Source of the DNA: Comamonas piscis
GTDB lineage: Bacteria; Pseudomonadota; Gammaproteobacteria; Burkholderiales; Burkholderiaceae_C
DNA: 64,000 nucleotides
Direction: 5' to 3'
Assembly (NCBI RefSeq): GCF_014109725.1
Contig: NZ_CP058554.1
Location: 2,046,001 to 2,110,000, forward strand
The stretch's first letter is position 1. Every line of letters begins with the position of its first letter. Below the pieces are notes generated by a model. That model worked only from the letters and a program-made list of their open reading frames with translations, ran no database searches and had not been told where the DNA came from. The position numbers and the translations under genes are program-made. Shown here in pieces: positions 7,853-15,380 of the stretch.

Positions 7853-7900
7853 GGATTGTGATTCCTGTTGTCGTGGGTTCGAGCCCCATCAGCCACCCCA
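7853..7900 (+). other. 3' part of tRNA-His = prophage attachment site
   Basis: The sequence from the anticodon arm (GGATTGTGATTCC, anticodon GTG) through the T arm (GTGGGTTCGAGCCCC) to GCCACCCCA matches the second half of bacterial tRNA-His. The 5' half is missing: bases left of 7853 do not pair with the acceptor or D arm. Such a 3' fragment is the usual leftover when a phage integrates in a tRNA gene, so this is the right-hand att site. The rebuilt tRNA-His should lie at the left end of the prophage, outside the window. Confidence 0.9.
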
Positions 7901-7907
7901 AATAAAC

Positions 7908-7942
7908 AAACGCGCTAGTGCTTTATGCCCTAGCGCGTTTTG
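7908..7942 (+). terminator. Terminator of the original tRNA-His gene
   Basis: AAACGCGCTAG and CTAGCGCGTTTT form an 11-bp perfect stem, eight bases after the CCA end. It is the native 3' flank and marks the return to host chromosome. Confidence 0.85.
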
Positions 7943-8363
7943 CTTTGTGCGCTCGATTCTGCATGCGATGTTCCATACCAAAGCTGGCATGGAACAGATG
8001 GCATGGCTGTGAGGGTCCTGCGCCGAAAGGCTTCCTACTGTTTGCGGCTGTGGCTTGGTGCTCGTCCTGAGTGCGGTTACCACCTTCGCCGGTCGCAGTG
8101 CCCGCGTCCCAGCCATCCAAGCGTGTTTTATGTCAGTTGCTGTTTCTAGCTGCCAGTATGCGCGATGCGGTTCCTGTCGGTAAAAGATCCGAATCTCTCT
8201 CGATAGAGAAAATGGATGCATCCGTGTATCCCCTAGCACCTTCTTCTATCAATCCGGGTTGTAATTTATTATCAATCTATTCTTATAAATCGATTGATAA
8301 TTTGTTCTAGCTGCATGGGTTGCGGTGCCGACCGGGGATCCGGTGGGACGAAGGAGGTGGATT
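7943..8363. other. Intergenic region with AT-rich inverted repeat
   Basis: No credible gene. ATTATCAATC (8268-8277) and GATTGATAAT (8292-8301) are perfect inverted repeats in an AT-rich patch upstream of the FHA gene, with TATAAA inside the loop. Probably the promoter and an operator for the FHA gene. Confidence 0.45.
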
Positions 8364-8687
8364 ATGCTGCCGGAAGTGCTGATCTTCATCACCCACAGAG
8401 TCGTGCTTCACTCGCTGATTCTGGAGAGCGGGTACACCCCTTTTGGCCGAGGGGCGGGCAACGCCATACGCTTGGACAACCCTGCCGTCAGCCGCGACCA
8501 CGGCGCCTTCTCGTACCGTGCCGGGGTGCTGTCCATTGAGGACCACCACAGCAGGAACGGCATTTTTGTGAATGGCCTGCGCATGCACCGCAAGGTCCTC
8601 TATTCCGGGGACTATGTGCTGATTGGTTGCTACAAAGTGTTTGTCAAACATGGCTCCGAGCAGCCACGCCATGCCTTTGCGGGATGA
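8364..8687 (+). CDS. FHA-domain protein
   Basis: 107 residues, start chosen because AGGAGG stands six bases before the ATG. The whole protein is one forkhead-associated domain: FGRGAGNAIRLDNPAVSRDH holds the GR, the S-R-x-H phosphothreonine-binding elements, and HHSRNGIFVNG gives the conserved S-x-N-G turn. FHA domains bind phosphothreonine peptides and act as adaptors in kinase signalling or secretion systems. No kinase or secretion gene is next to it here, so its partner is unknown. It is the first host gene right of the prophage. Confidence 0.85.
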   Translation: MLPEVLIFITHRVVLHSLILESGYTPFGRGAGNAIRLDNPAVSRDHGAFSYRAGVLSIEDHHSRNGIFVNGLRMHRKVLYSGDYVLIGCYKVFVKHGSEQPRHAFAG

Positions 8688-8844
8688 GCGCGTGGGCCTG
8701 CACTGGGCTGCAGGAGGATTGAGCCATGGTATCCCGCAGCCGACATGCGTCTCGTAACCGGGGTCGGACGCCGCATGTCCGAGCGAGTCCAGGGGCTTGC
8801 CAGCTAGGCAATCGTCAGCCCGCCGCGATGCCTACAATCGCCCC

Positions 8845-9330
8845 ATGCGCTTACCCCACCACCAACTCACGATGACGGTGCTGATGTCTCCGGACATGGC
8901 AAATTTCTCTGGCAATGTGCACGGCGGCGCCATTTTGCGCGAGCTGGACAACGTGGCCTACTCCTGCGCCAGCCGCTATGCGGGTCGCTATGTGGTGACC
9001 TTGAGCGTGGACCAGGTGATGTTTCTGGAGCCCATCCATGTGGGTGAACTGGTGTCGTTCTACGCCAGCGTTAACTACACGGGTACCTCGTCGATGGAGA
9101 TCGGCATCAAGGTGGTGGCGGAGAACATCCGCGAGCGCAGCGTGCGCCATGTCAACAGCTGTTTTTTCACGATGGTGGCCGTGGACGACCAGCGCAAGCC
9201 CGTGCCTGTGCCGCCATTGGTGCCCGAGACGGACGACGAAAAGCGCCGCTGGGATGCGGCGCTGACACGCAAGGAATTGCGCAAGGAACTGGCGCGGCGC
9301 TTTGCGCAGACGACGCGGCAGACCGGCTGA
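8845..9330 (+). CDS. Acyl-CoA thioesterase, hotdog fold
   Basis: 161 residues. The YciA/BFIT-type hotdog signature is clear: MSPDMANFSGNVHGGAILRE near residue 12 (N-x-x-G-x-x-H-G-G) followed by the long helix LDNVAYSCASRYAGRYVVT. It hydrolyses acyl-CoA to free acid and CoA in the cytoplasm; chain-length preference cannot be read. TACAAT ends only six bases before the ATG and there is no Shine-Dalgarno, so the transcript may be leaderless. Confidence 0.85.
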   Translation: MRLPHHQLTMTVLMSPDMANFSGNVHGGAILRELDNVAYSCASRYAGRYVVTLSVDQVMFLEPIHVGELVSFYASVNYTGTSSMEIGIKVVAENIRERSVRHVNSCFFTMVAVDDQRKPVPVPPLVPETDDEKRRWDAALTRKELRKELARRFAQTTRQTG

Positions 9331-9400
9331 AGCCGGCAATGCTGCCTGCGCGGGCTGCACATCGCTCATGGTTTGCTGCGAAGGGCGAGATGGACCTACG

Positions 9401-9430
9401 AAAAAAGGCAAGGTGTGAACCTTGCCTTTT
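9401..9430. terminator. Bidirectional terminator
   Basis: AAAAAAGGCAAGGT-GTGA-ACCTTGCCTTTT between the convergent thioesterase and GDPD-like genes. Confidence 0.85.
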
Positions 9431-9503
9431 CTACGTAGATGGCGCTCTCGGCGCGCCTTCTACAGGTTTTTGTGCAGCTGGATGTGAGTAGGGATGGCGC
9501 TGC

Positions 9504-10688
9504 TTAACGTGCCCGATTGGCGTCGCGGGGGCTGTCACTGAACACACCATCCACGCCAACCTCATAGAACAGCTTGTATTCGGCGGCGACCTGGCCCTTG
9601 AAGTCGCTCGCCAGTAGGGTCACATCGTTGCGGTATTCCCAGGGGTGGACAAAGAGCTTGGCCGCATGCGCGAGGGTGACCAGGTTGGTGGGCGGCATCA
9701 TCTCGCGATCACGGTAGTCCAGCAAGCCGTCCTTGTTCAGGTCATCGGGCTGGCCGTCGCCATTTTTGTCCAGATAGCGGGCGGAGATGACGTAGGGCTT
9801 CCAGGGCGAGATGCCGTTGGCGTAGGTCTTGATCTGGGTCAGGCCATCGGCCGTGACCATCTGGGCATAGGTGGTGGAGACACCGGCGAGGGTGAAGTCA
9901 TAGGGCTGGCCGTAGGGCGCGGACAGGAGAATCTGCCCATTGGGGGCCAGCGCGGGAGCGCCGTTGATCATCTGTACCAGCCGAACCTGGCTCTTGGCGC
10001 GCAAGGCCTTGAGGTGGGCGACTTCCAAAGAGCGCACCATCACCGGAGCGCTCTCCTGGGTGTAGCCCGCTGCGGTGAAGGCCGCCAGCAGCTTGTCTTC
10101 CATCGCCAGACCCAACTGGCTGTGGTAGGTCGGGTTCTGGGTCTGCAGATAGAGGCCGACCGTTTTGCGCTGGCGCTTGACGTATGCGATCACATCATTG
10201 AGCGACAGGATGCGGCCCGTGCTGGCGTTGCCCGGTGGTGTGCTGGAGCCAGGCAGCTTGGCGCGCAGGCTTTGCAGCTCGACCAAGGTGAAGTCAGAGG
10301 CAAACCAGCCATCGTGCGATTGTCCATCGATCAGGCGCACGGTCTTGCGATTGGCGTAGATGCTGCGGCTGGAAACGTCGGTGATGTCGGTGATGTCGGG
10401 CGAGGAGAGGGCGACGAGTTCGCCGTCCTTGCTCATGACCAGATCGACCGCGATAAAGTTGGCATCCTGCGCCACGGCAGCATCAAAGCTCTCGGCGGTA
10501 TTGGCGGCCTTGCCATCAATGCCGCTGAGAGAAAAACTTTGCGGTGCGTTGCCGTCAAGGGTGGGATAGGGTTTGGGGTTCGGGCCTCCGCCATTGCCAT
10601 CGCCCGGGCCCAATTCGGTTTTGCAGGCCGTCAGTGCAGTAATTGCCAGCGCAGCGGCACATAGGCGCCAAGTAGCTTGTCTTTGCAT
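9504..10688 (-). CDS. GDPD/GlpQ-like lipoprotein with lost catalytic residues
   Basis: 394 residues. A lipobox LTAC at residues 19-22 makes it a lipoprotein; GAGGAG lies before the start. The chain aligns end to end with periplasmic GlpQ: DANFIAVDLVMSKDGELVAL matches the segment with the first metal site, and FVHPWEYRND plus GVDGVFSDSP match the C-terminus. But the HRG of the active site is SGI, the Glu of the E-x-D pair is Ala (AVD), the general-acid His is Ser (SSPD), and the PEIK Glu is Gln (LQTQNP). Near residue 325 two EF-hand-like loops appear (DKNGDGQPDD, DLNKDGLLDY). It is probably a non-enzymatic binding or structural protein. Confidence 0.8.
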   Translation of the reverse strand: MQRQATWRLCAAALAITALTACKTELGPGDGNGGGPNPKPYPTLDGNAPQSFSLSGIDGKAANTAESFDAAVAQDANFIAVDLVMSKDGELVALSSPDITDITDVSSRSIYANRKTVRLIDGQSHDGWFASDFTLVELQSLRAKLPGSSTPPGNASTGRILSLNDVIAYVKRQRKTVGLYLQTQNPTYHSQLGLAMEDKLLAAFTAAGYTQESAPVMVRSLEVAHLKALRAKSQVRLVQMINGAPALAPNGQILLSAPYGQPYDFTLAGVSTTYAQMVTADGLTQIKTYANGISPWKPYVISARYLDKNGDGQPDDLNKDGLLDYRDREMMPPTNLVTLAHAAKLFVHPWEYRNDVTLLASDFKGQVAAEYKLFYEVGVDGVFSDSPRDANRAR

Positions 10689-10759
10689 ATCGTCAGTGCT
10701 CCTCGTTTTATGGTTTGAACGTGGAGAAACAATCTGTGCATATGTAAAGATTAATTACT

Positions 10760-11656
10760 TTATGCTATGAACGTCATGCCTTCCACGGTCGAATGGCTAT
10801 CGTATCCGCAAATATCGGAGAAATCTCGGCCGCCTGTCGGCTCTTTGCCACGGACTGCCTGTGCTGCCAAGGCCACGCAATGCACGACATCGCCGACGAC
10901 GATGATGCTTGGGCTGGCGAGCTGTTCGCGGGCCATGGTAGCGGGCAATTGCGCCAGGTCGGTGATGGCGTGGCGCTGCTGGGGGAGGCTGGCATGCTGC
11001 ACGATCGCCACCGGCGTATCAGCGGGCAAGCCACTCAGCAAACCCTGGCTGATGGCCTCGGCACTGGCCACGCCCATGTAGATCACCAAGGTCAGGCGCG
11101 CACTGTGTGCCGTGCTGGCCAGTTGCGCCCAGTCGGGGCCTTCGCCGCCAGGTTTTGCATGGCCGGTGATGAAGACGACGCCTCGGGCATGGTCACGGTG
11201 GGTCAGCGGCGCGCCCAAGCCGGTGAGGGCGGCCAGGCCAGCGGTGATGCCATTGATGATGCGCGGCTCAATGCCATAGCCGCGCAGAAACTCCACCTCT
11301 TCACCACCCCGGCCAAAGATAAAGGGATCGCCGCCTTTGAGACGCACCACGTTCTCGCCAGCCTGCACTTCTTGCAGCATCAGCCGCTGGATAAAGGCCT
11401 GGGGCGTGCTTTGGCAACCGCCACGCTTGCCTACATGCACGATGCGGGCGCTTGCAGCTGCCCACTGCAGCACGGCGTCATTGACCAGGTCATCGACCAG
11501 CAGCACGGTGGCGCGCTGCAAAGCTTTGACGGCAGCGATGGTCAGCAAATCCGGGTCGCCAGGACCGGCCCCGACCAGGGTGCACTGGCCCTGACCGGGC
11601 GTTGGCGACACTACCGGAGGAGTTGCGGTAAACGGGAGGAGGCTGCTGTCAGTCAT
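10760..11656 (-). CDS. cobA: Uroporphyrinogen-III C-methyltransferase
   Basis: 298 residues. SUMT signatures: VGAGPGDPDLLTIAAVKAL at residue 27, VRLKGGDPFIFGRGGEE near 105, and GITAGLAALTGLGAPLTHR near 140. It methylates uroporphyrinogen III at C2 and C7 with SAM to give precorrin-2, the entry to sirohaem and cobalamin. Being the stand-alone form without CysG dehydrogenase/chelatase domains, it normally serves sirohaem for sulfite or nitrite reductase. Its start overlaps the stop of ybiB by eight bases, so the two are cotranscribed; no nitrate or sulfite genes are inside the window. Confidence 0.93.
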   Translation of the reverse strand: MTDSSLLPFTATPPVVSPTPGQGQCTLVGAGPGDPDLLTIAAVKALQRATVLLVDDLVNDAVLQWAAASARIVHVGKRGGCQSTPQAFIQRLMLQEVQAGENVVRLKGGDPFIFGRGGEEVEFLRGYGIEPRIINGITAGLAALTGLGAPLTHRDHARGVVFITGHAKPGGEGPDWAQLASTAHSARLTLVIYMGVASAEAISQGLLSGLPADTPVAIVQHASLPQQRHAITDLAQLPATMAREQLASPSIIVVGDVVHCVALAAQAVRGKEPTGGRDFSDICGYDSHSTVEGMTFIA

Positions 11657-12626
11657 GGTGGGGGTCTTGGAGAGGTGGCGCAGATTGTGCAACGCAAAGC
11701 ACAGGCGCTGTCTGTGTTTGTGTTTGTTGGGCGATGGCCAGCACATGTTCCACTTGTTGGGCCAAGGCGGAAGGCACGGGCAGCGCACCGGCCAGCACGG
11801 CCTCGGTGTAGCGCGCTGTCGTGTCTGCATCGCGCTCGCTGGGCAGGCCCGGCACCTGGCTGTCAGTGCCGCTGCTGCGTGCCTGCAGCAGCTGGTGCTG
11901 ACCGGCGACAAAGCCATCGTACTGGGGGGTGCGGCGCGGATCGGCGCATACCTCGCCCTCCAGACCGCGCGAGAGCAGGGCATTCGTCTGCAGCTCGGCC
12001 AGGGTGGCTTGCAGCATCGGCAAATATTCCGGGTGGGTGTAGCTGCCCAGCAGCACGCTGGCGCCTTGCACCGGTTGCAGCAGCTTGGCAATGCTGTGGC
12101 CTGGGTTGCGCAGACCAATGATCTGGCGCACGGCCAGCAGTTTGGCCAGTGCGGGCAGCAAGGTGGCGGTGTGCACCAGGGCTACCTCGGATGCAGCGAT
12201 CACACCAGCTTGCGGCCTGGCGCTGATGCCCAGGCGCTCAAACACCGCAAAGGCTGAAACCCGGCTTGTCTCGGTTTGCATGCCATGCACCAGCACCGGC
12301 AGGCCCTCGCGCGCCAACAGCAAAGCGAGCAGGGGAGTCAAGGTGGGCAGGCGGCGCGCGCCGTTGTAGCTGGGCAATACGGCAGTCGGCAATGCGGCGT
12401 TGCTGTGAAAGCGGGCAATGCGCGCATGCACGGCATCCCAGAGGCCGCACATCTCTTCAGCGGTTTCCCCTTTGATGCGCATCGCAATGCAAAAAGCGCC
12501 GATCTCATAGTCGCTGACCTGGCCGTCGAGGATCTGCGCCATCACATCGCAGGCCTCCAGGCGGCTGAGGGCCTTGGCGCCGCGTGCGCCGCGCCCGATT
12601 TCCTTGATGTAGTGCTGTATGGCCAT
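11649..12626 (-). CDS. ybiB: YbiB-family protein (phosphoribosyltransferase-like nucleic-acid-binding)
   Basis: 325 residues with the fold of anthranilate phosphoribosyltransferase (TrpD2 type): an N-terminal helical domain with GQVSDYEIGAFCIAMRIKGET and an alpha/beta domain (PVLVHGMQTE). Studied E. coli YbiB binds DNA and RNA and shows no TrpD activity. In E. coli it is SOS-linked through dinG; no LexA box is visible upstream here. The tie to cobA by an 8-base overlap is an arrangement I recall from related beta-proteobacteria. Confidence 0.85.
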   Translation of the reverse strand: MAIQHYIKEIGRGARGAKALSRLEACDVMAQILDGQVSDYEIGAFCIAMRIKGETAEEMCGLWDAVHARIARFHSNAALPTAVLPSYNGARRLPTLTPLLALLLAREGLPVLVHGMQTETSRVSAFAVFERLGISARPQAGVIAASEVALVHTATLLPALAKLLAVRQIIGLRNPGHSIAKLLQPVQGASVLLGSYTHPEYLPMLQATLAELQTNALLSRGLEGEVCADPRRTPQYDGFVAGQHQLLQARSSGTDSQVPGLPSERDADTTARYTEAVLAGALPVPSALAQQVEHVLAIAQQTQTQTAPVLCVAQSAPPLQDPHHD

Positions 12627-12843
12627 GGCTGTAAAAAATGCGTTTGCCTATTATTTTAGGTTTTATATATACGGAAGTAATAAGAAAAATCAGCCCATCT
12701 GGCCTATCGGGTATGCGGGGCTTTCTGGCGGGTATTTGGGGCGGTTAACGAAGTTTTGCGGCGCTCGGTATTGCGCTGCCATGCTGAACGTCTACTATCT
12801 GCAGTCTGTGCCACGCCCGCCTGGGCTTTTGAAAGGAAAGAAC

Positions 12844-13590
12844 ATGTCCGCATCTCCCTCCATGGTCGATGAGCTACTCGCACAATTGCAAGGTGCTCCC
12901 ATCCAGCAGATGGCCCAAAGCCTGGGCCAGAGCGAGTCCCAGACCCAGCAGGCGGTGCAGGCAGCGGTGCCGATGATGCTGGGTGCCTTGGGCAACAACG
13001 CGCAAAGCGCAGGCGGTGCCAGCGCCTTGTTCGAGGCCTTGCAGCGTGACCACGTCGGTGGCGGTGCAAGCACGGGTGCTGGCCCTGATTTGGGTGGGCT
13101 GCTTGGCTCGCTCTTGGGTGGCGGCGGTGGTGGTGGCGCGCAGGCTGGTGGCTTGGGCGGTTTGGGTGGCATGCTGGGCAGTGTGTTGGGCGGCGCCATG
13201 GGTGGCGGTGCTGCCGCGGGCTCGGGTGCAGGTGCCGCATCGCCCGCCGCTTTGGATGGCGGCAGCATCCTGGGCCATATCTTTGGTGGCCAGCAAGACC
13301 AGGCCTCGGCCAACCTGGGTCAGGCCACAGGCTTGGGCTCCAATGCTGGCAATCTGCTCAAGATGCTGGCACCCCTGGTGATGTCCTTCCTCGCGCAGCG
13401 CGTGATGTCGGGTGGTCTCAATTCCTTGCAGCTGGGCAATGCGCTGGGTGAAGAAAAAGCCCAGGTGCAGCAGCAAGGTGGCTTGGGCGGCGGCCTGCTG
13501 GGCTCGCTGCTGGACCAGAATGGCGACGGCAAGCTGGATGTCAGCGACCTGATGAAAATCGGTGGATCGCTGCTGGGCGGCAAGCGCTAA
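12844..13590 (+). CDS. DUF937 protein with glycine-rich centre and EF-hand-like tail
   Basis: 248 residues; GAAAGGAAAG precedes the ATG. Residues 1-60 are the helical DUF937 domain (VDELLAQLQ ... QAAVPMMLGALG). Residues 80-150 are glycine-rich with GGLLGSLLGGGG-type repeats. Residues 180-215 form a second helical unit (LLKMLAPLVMSFLAQRVMSGG). The end carries DQNGDGKLDVSDLMKIGGSL, a canonical 12-residue calcium loop. No signal peptide, so probably cytoplasmic. Function of the family is unknown. Confidence 0.8.
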   Translation: MSASPSMVDELLAQLQGAPIQQMAQSLGQSESQTQQAVQAAVPMMLGALGNNAQSAGGASALFEALQRDHVGGGASTGAGPDLGGLLGSLLGGGGGGGAQAGGLGGLGGMLGSVLGGAMGGGAAAGSGAGAASPAALDGGSILGHIFGGQQDQASANLGQATGLGSNAGNLLKMLAPLVMSFLAQRVMSGGLNSLQLGNALGEEKAQVQQQGGLGGGLLGSLLDQNGDGKLDVSDLMKIGGSLLGGKR

Positions 13591-13685
13591 AGCCCGCTTG
13601 GCGGGGCTGCCAAACCCTGGCAGCCCGCCAGGGTAGCCCTGCGATACGGGGCAAAAGCCGCCCAGAGCGCCTACACTTTCGCCCT

Positions 13686-14756
13686 ATGAGTGAGCTGATA
13701 TTGGGGATCGAATCCTCTTGTGATGAAACCGGCGTGGCCCTGGTGCGCACCCGTGGCCCGGGCACGGTCCCCGAGCTGCTGAGCCATGCGCTCTACAGCC
13801 AGATTGAGATGCACCGCGCCTATGGCGGTGTGGTGCCGGAGTTGGCCAGCCGCGACCATATCCGCCGGGTATTGCCGCTGACCCAAAAGGTGCTGGATGA
13901 CGCAGGCTGCACGCTTGCGCAAATTGACGCCATCGCCTTTACCCGCGGGCCGGGCCTGGCCGGTGCGTTGCTGGTCGGCTCGGGGGTGGCTTGCGCCATG
14001 GGTGCCGCGCTCGACAAGCCTGTGCTGGGCGTTCACCACCTAGAAGGTCACTTGCTGTCGCCCTTCTTGAGCGAAGACCCGCCGGAGTTCCCTTTTGTGG
14101 CGCTGCTGGTGTCTGGCGGCCACACGCAGCTGATGCGGGTGGATGGCGTCGGCCGCTACCAGATTCTGGGCGAGACGATTGACGATGCCGCCGGCGAAGC
14201 CTTTGACAAATCTGCCAAGCTAATGGGCCTGCCGTATCCCGGTGGGCCGGAGCTGGCCCGCTTGGCGGAAGGTGGCGATCCGGAGGCCTTCAAGCTGCCG
14301 CGCCCCTTGCTGCACAGCGGCGATCTCGATTTCTCCTTTGCCGGTTTAAAGACGGCAGTGCTGACCCAGGCCAAAAAGCTGGGCGATACGCTGGAGGCGC
14401 GCAAGGCCGATTTGGCGGCTTCGACCCAGGCAGCCATTGTCGATGTGTTGGTGAAAAAAACGCTGAACGCCTTGAAGGAGACCGGCATGAAGCGCGTAGT
14501 GGTCGCTGGCGGCGTGGGTGCCAACCGGATGCTGCGCGAGCAGCTCAATGACGCCTGCCGCAAGCGAGGCATCCGCGTGCACTACCCCGAGCTGCATCTG
14601 TGTACCGACAACGGCGCGATGATCGCGATGGCCGCTGCCATGCGCATTGAGGCAGGGCAGCAGCAGGCCGAAAAGGTCTATGCCTTTGACGTCAAACCCC
14701 GCTGGCCGCTCGATGCCATCGTGCAGCAGCCGGTGGCTACCACCACTGCGGTATAG
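13686..14756 (+). CDS. tsaD: tRNA N6-adenosine threonylcarbamoyltransferase
   Basis: 356 residues. It transfers the threonylcarbamoyl group from TC-AMP to A37 of ANN-decoding tRNAs with TsaB and TsaE. ASKHA features are intact: GIESSCDET at residue 6, the iron-binding HHLEGH near 118-123, LVSGGHTQL, and AGGVGANRMLREQL near residue 275, with DNGAMIA at the end. TACACT ends eight bases before the ATG and no Shine-Dalgarno is seen, so a leaderless message is possible. It stands alone between DUF937 and hsp20. Confidence 0.95.
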   Translation: MSELILGIESSCDETGVALVRTRGPGTVPELLSHALYSQIEMHRAYGGVVPELASRDHIRRVLPLTQKVLDDAGCTLAQIDAIAFTRGPGLAGALLVGSGVACAMGAALDKPVLGVHHLEGHLLSPFLSEDPPEFPFVALLVSGGHTQLMRVDGVGRYQILGETIDDAAGEAFDKSAKLMGLPYPGGPELARLAEGGDPEAFKLPRPLLHSGDLDFSFAGLKTAVLTQAKKLGDTLEARKADLAASTQAAIVDVLVKKTLNALKETGMKRVVVAGGVGANRMLREQLNDACRKRGIRVHYPELHLCTDNGAMIAMAAAMRIEAGQQQAEKVYAFDVKPRWPLDAIVQQPVATTTAV

Positions 14757-14797
14757 CCGGTGGATGCGCGGGTCATGCGCCCGCAAAGCAAAAAAAA

Positions 14798-14829
14798 CAG
14801 AAGGGGCCTTCATTTGAAGGCCCCTTCTG
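14798..14829. terminator. Terminator between tsaD and hsp20
   Basis: CAGAAGGGGCCTTC-ATTT-GAAGGCCCCTTCTG, a 14-bp perfect stem with an A run on the left, so it works best for the leftward hsp20 message. Confidence 0.85.
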
Positions 14830-14854
14830 CATGGCGGATGTGTTTGCGCTGGAC

Positions 14855-15223
14855 TTATGCAATCGCCAGGGTCTGGGTCGCTGGCTGGCTGGTGGTCAGC
14901 ACCAAGGTCAGCACACCATTCTCCAGGCTGGCCTTCGATGCTGCAGCATCAATGCTGGCAGGCAGCTTCCAGGCGCGTTGCACGCTGCGGGGCGCGCCTT
15001 CGATGCTCGACAGGCGCACGGTCTTGTCTTGCAGCTCGATATGCAGCTGCTCACGCGACAGGCCAGGCACATCGACCTTGATGCTGAACACCTGGCCGTC
15101 TTGCTGCACGCTGTCCTGGGTGGTGGTCGTGGTAGTGGCTTGCAGAAAACGCTGCAGGGCGGCATCCATCGCGGAGGGGGAGACAGCGTAGGCCGAGCGG
15201 TGCATCAGAGGGGTCATGATCAT
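14855..15223 (-). CDS. Small heat-shock protein, Hsp20/alpha-crystallin family
   Basis: 122 residues from the ATG at 15223, chosen because AAGGA lies six bases before it; an upstream TTG at 15229 would touch the RBS. The alpha-crystallin domain runs from about residue 45 (FSIKVDVPGLSREQLHIELQ) to the LENGVLTLVL motif near 105. It is a cytoplasmic ATP-independent holdase. The C-terminal IxI-type anchor is weak (TLAIA). A heat-shock promoter -35 lies upstream. Confidence 0.85.
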   Translation of the reverse strand: MIMTPLMHRSAYAVSPSAMDAALQRFLQATTTTTTQDSVQQDGQVFSIKVDVPGLSREQLHIELQDKTVRLSSIEGAPRSVQRAWKLPASIDAAASKASLENGVLTLVLTTSQPATQTLAIA

Positions 15224-15273
15224 CTTCAATCCTTGTGAAACAGGGCAGCGGGTTTGCTGCTCGATGACTGTTA

Positions 15274-15300
15274 GTTGGATGAAGAAGCGGGTATTTCAAG
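15274..15300 (-). promoter_or_regulatory. Possible sigma-32 promoter for hsp20
   Basis: On the minus strand CTTGAAA (15294-15300) matches the sigma-32 -35 exactly. Thirteen bases later comes ATCCAACT, a poor match to CCCATNT. Distance to the start codon leaves a leader of about 45 bases. The gene type makes the assignment more likely than the -10 alone does. Confidence 0.5.
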
Positions 15301-15380
15301 TGATATTTGCGTGCTTATATTTTTGCAGTCACGCCCTTGAAAGCCTGCAGATCACGACCATATGGCGCGACTTAACGGGT

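Noticed and set aside
7853..7900. A functional tRNA-His gene
   Set aside because: Acceptor 5' strand and D arm are missing; it is only the 3' fragment.
12627..12843. LexA box before ybiB, as in the E. coli dinG-ybiB unit
   Set aside because: No CTGT-N8-ACAG in the upstream gap.
15224..15229. TTG start for hsp20 at 15229
   Set aside because: It abuts the Shine-Dalgarno; the ATG at 15223 has proper spacing.
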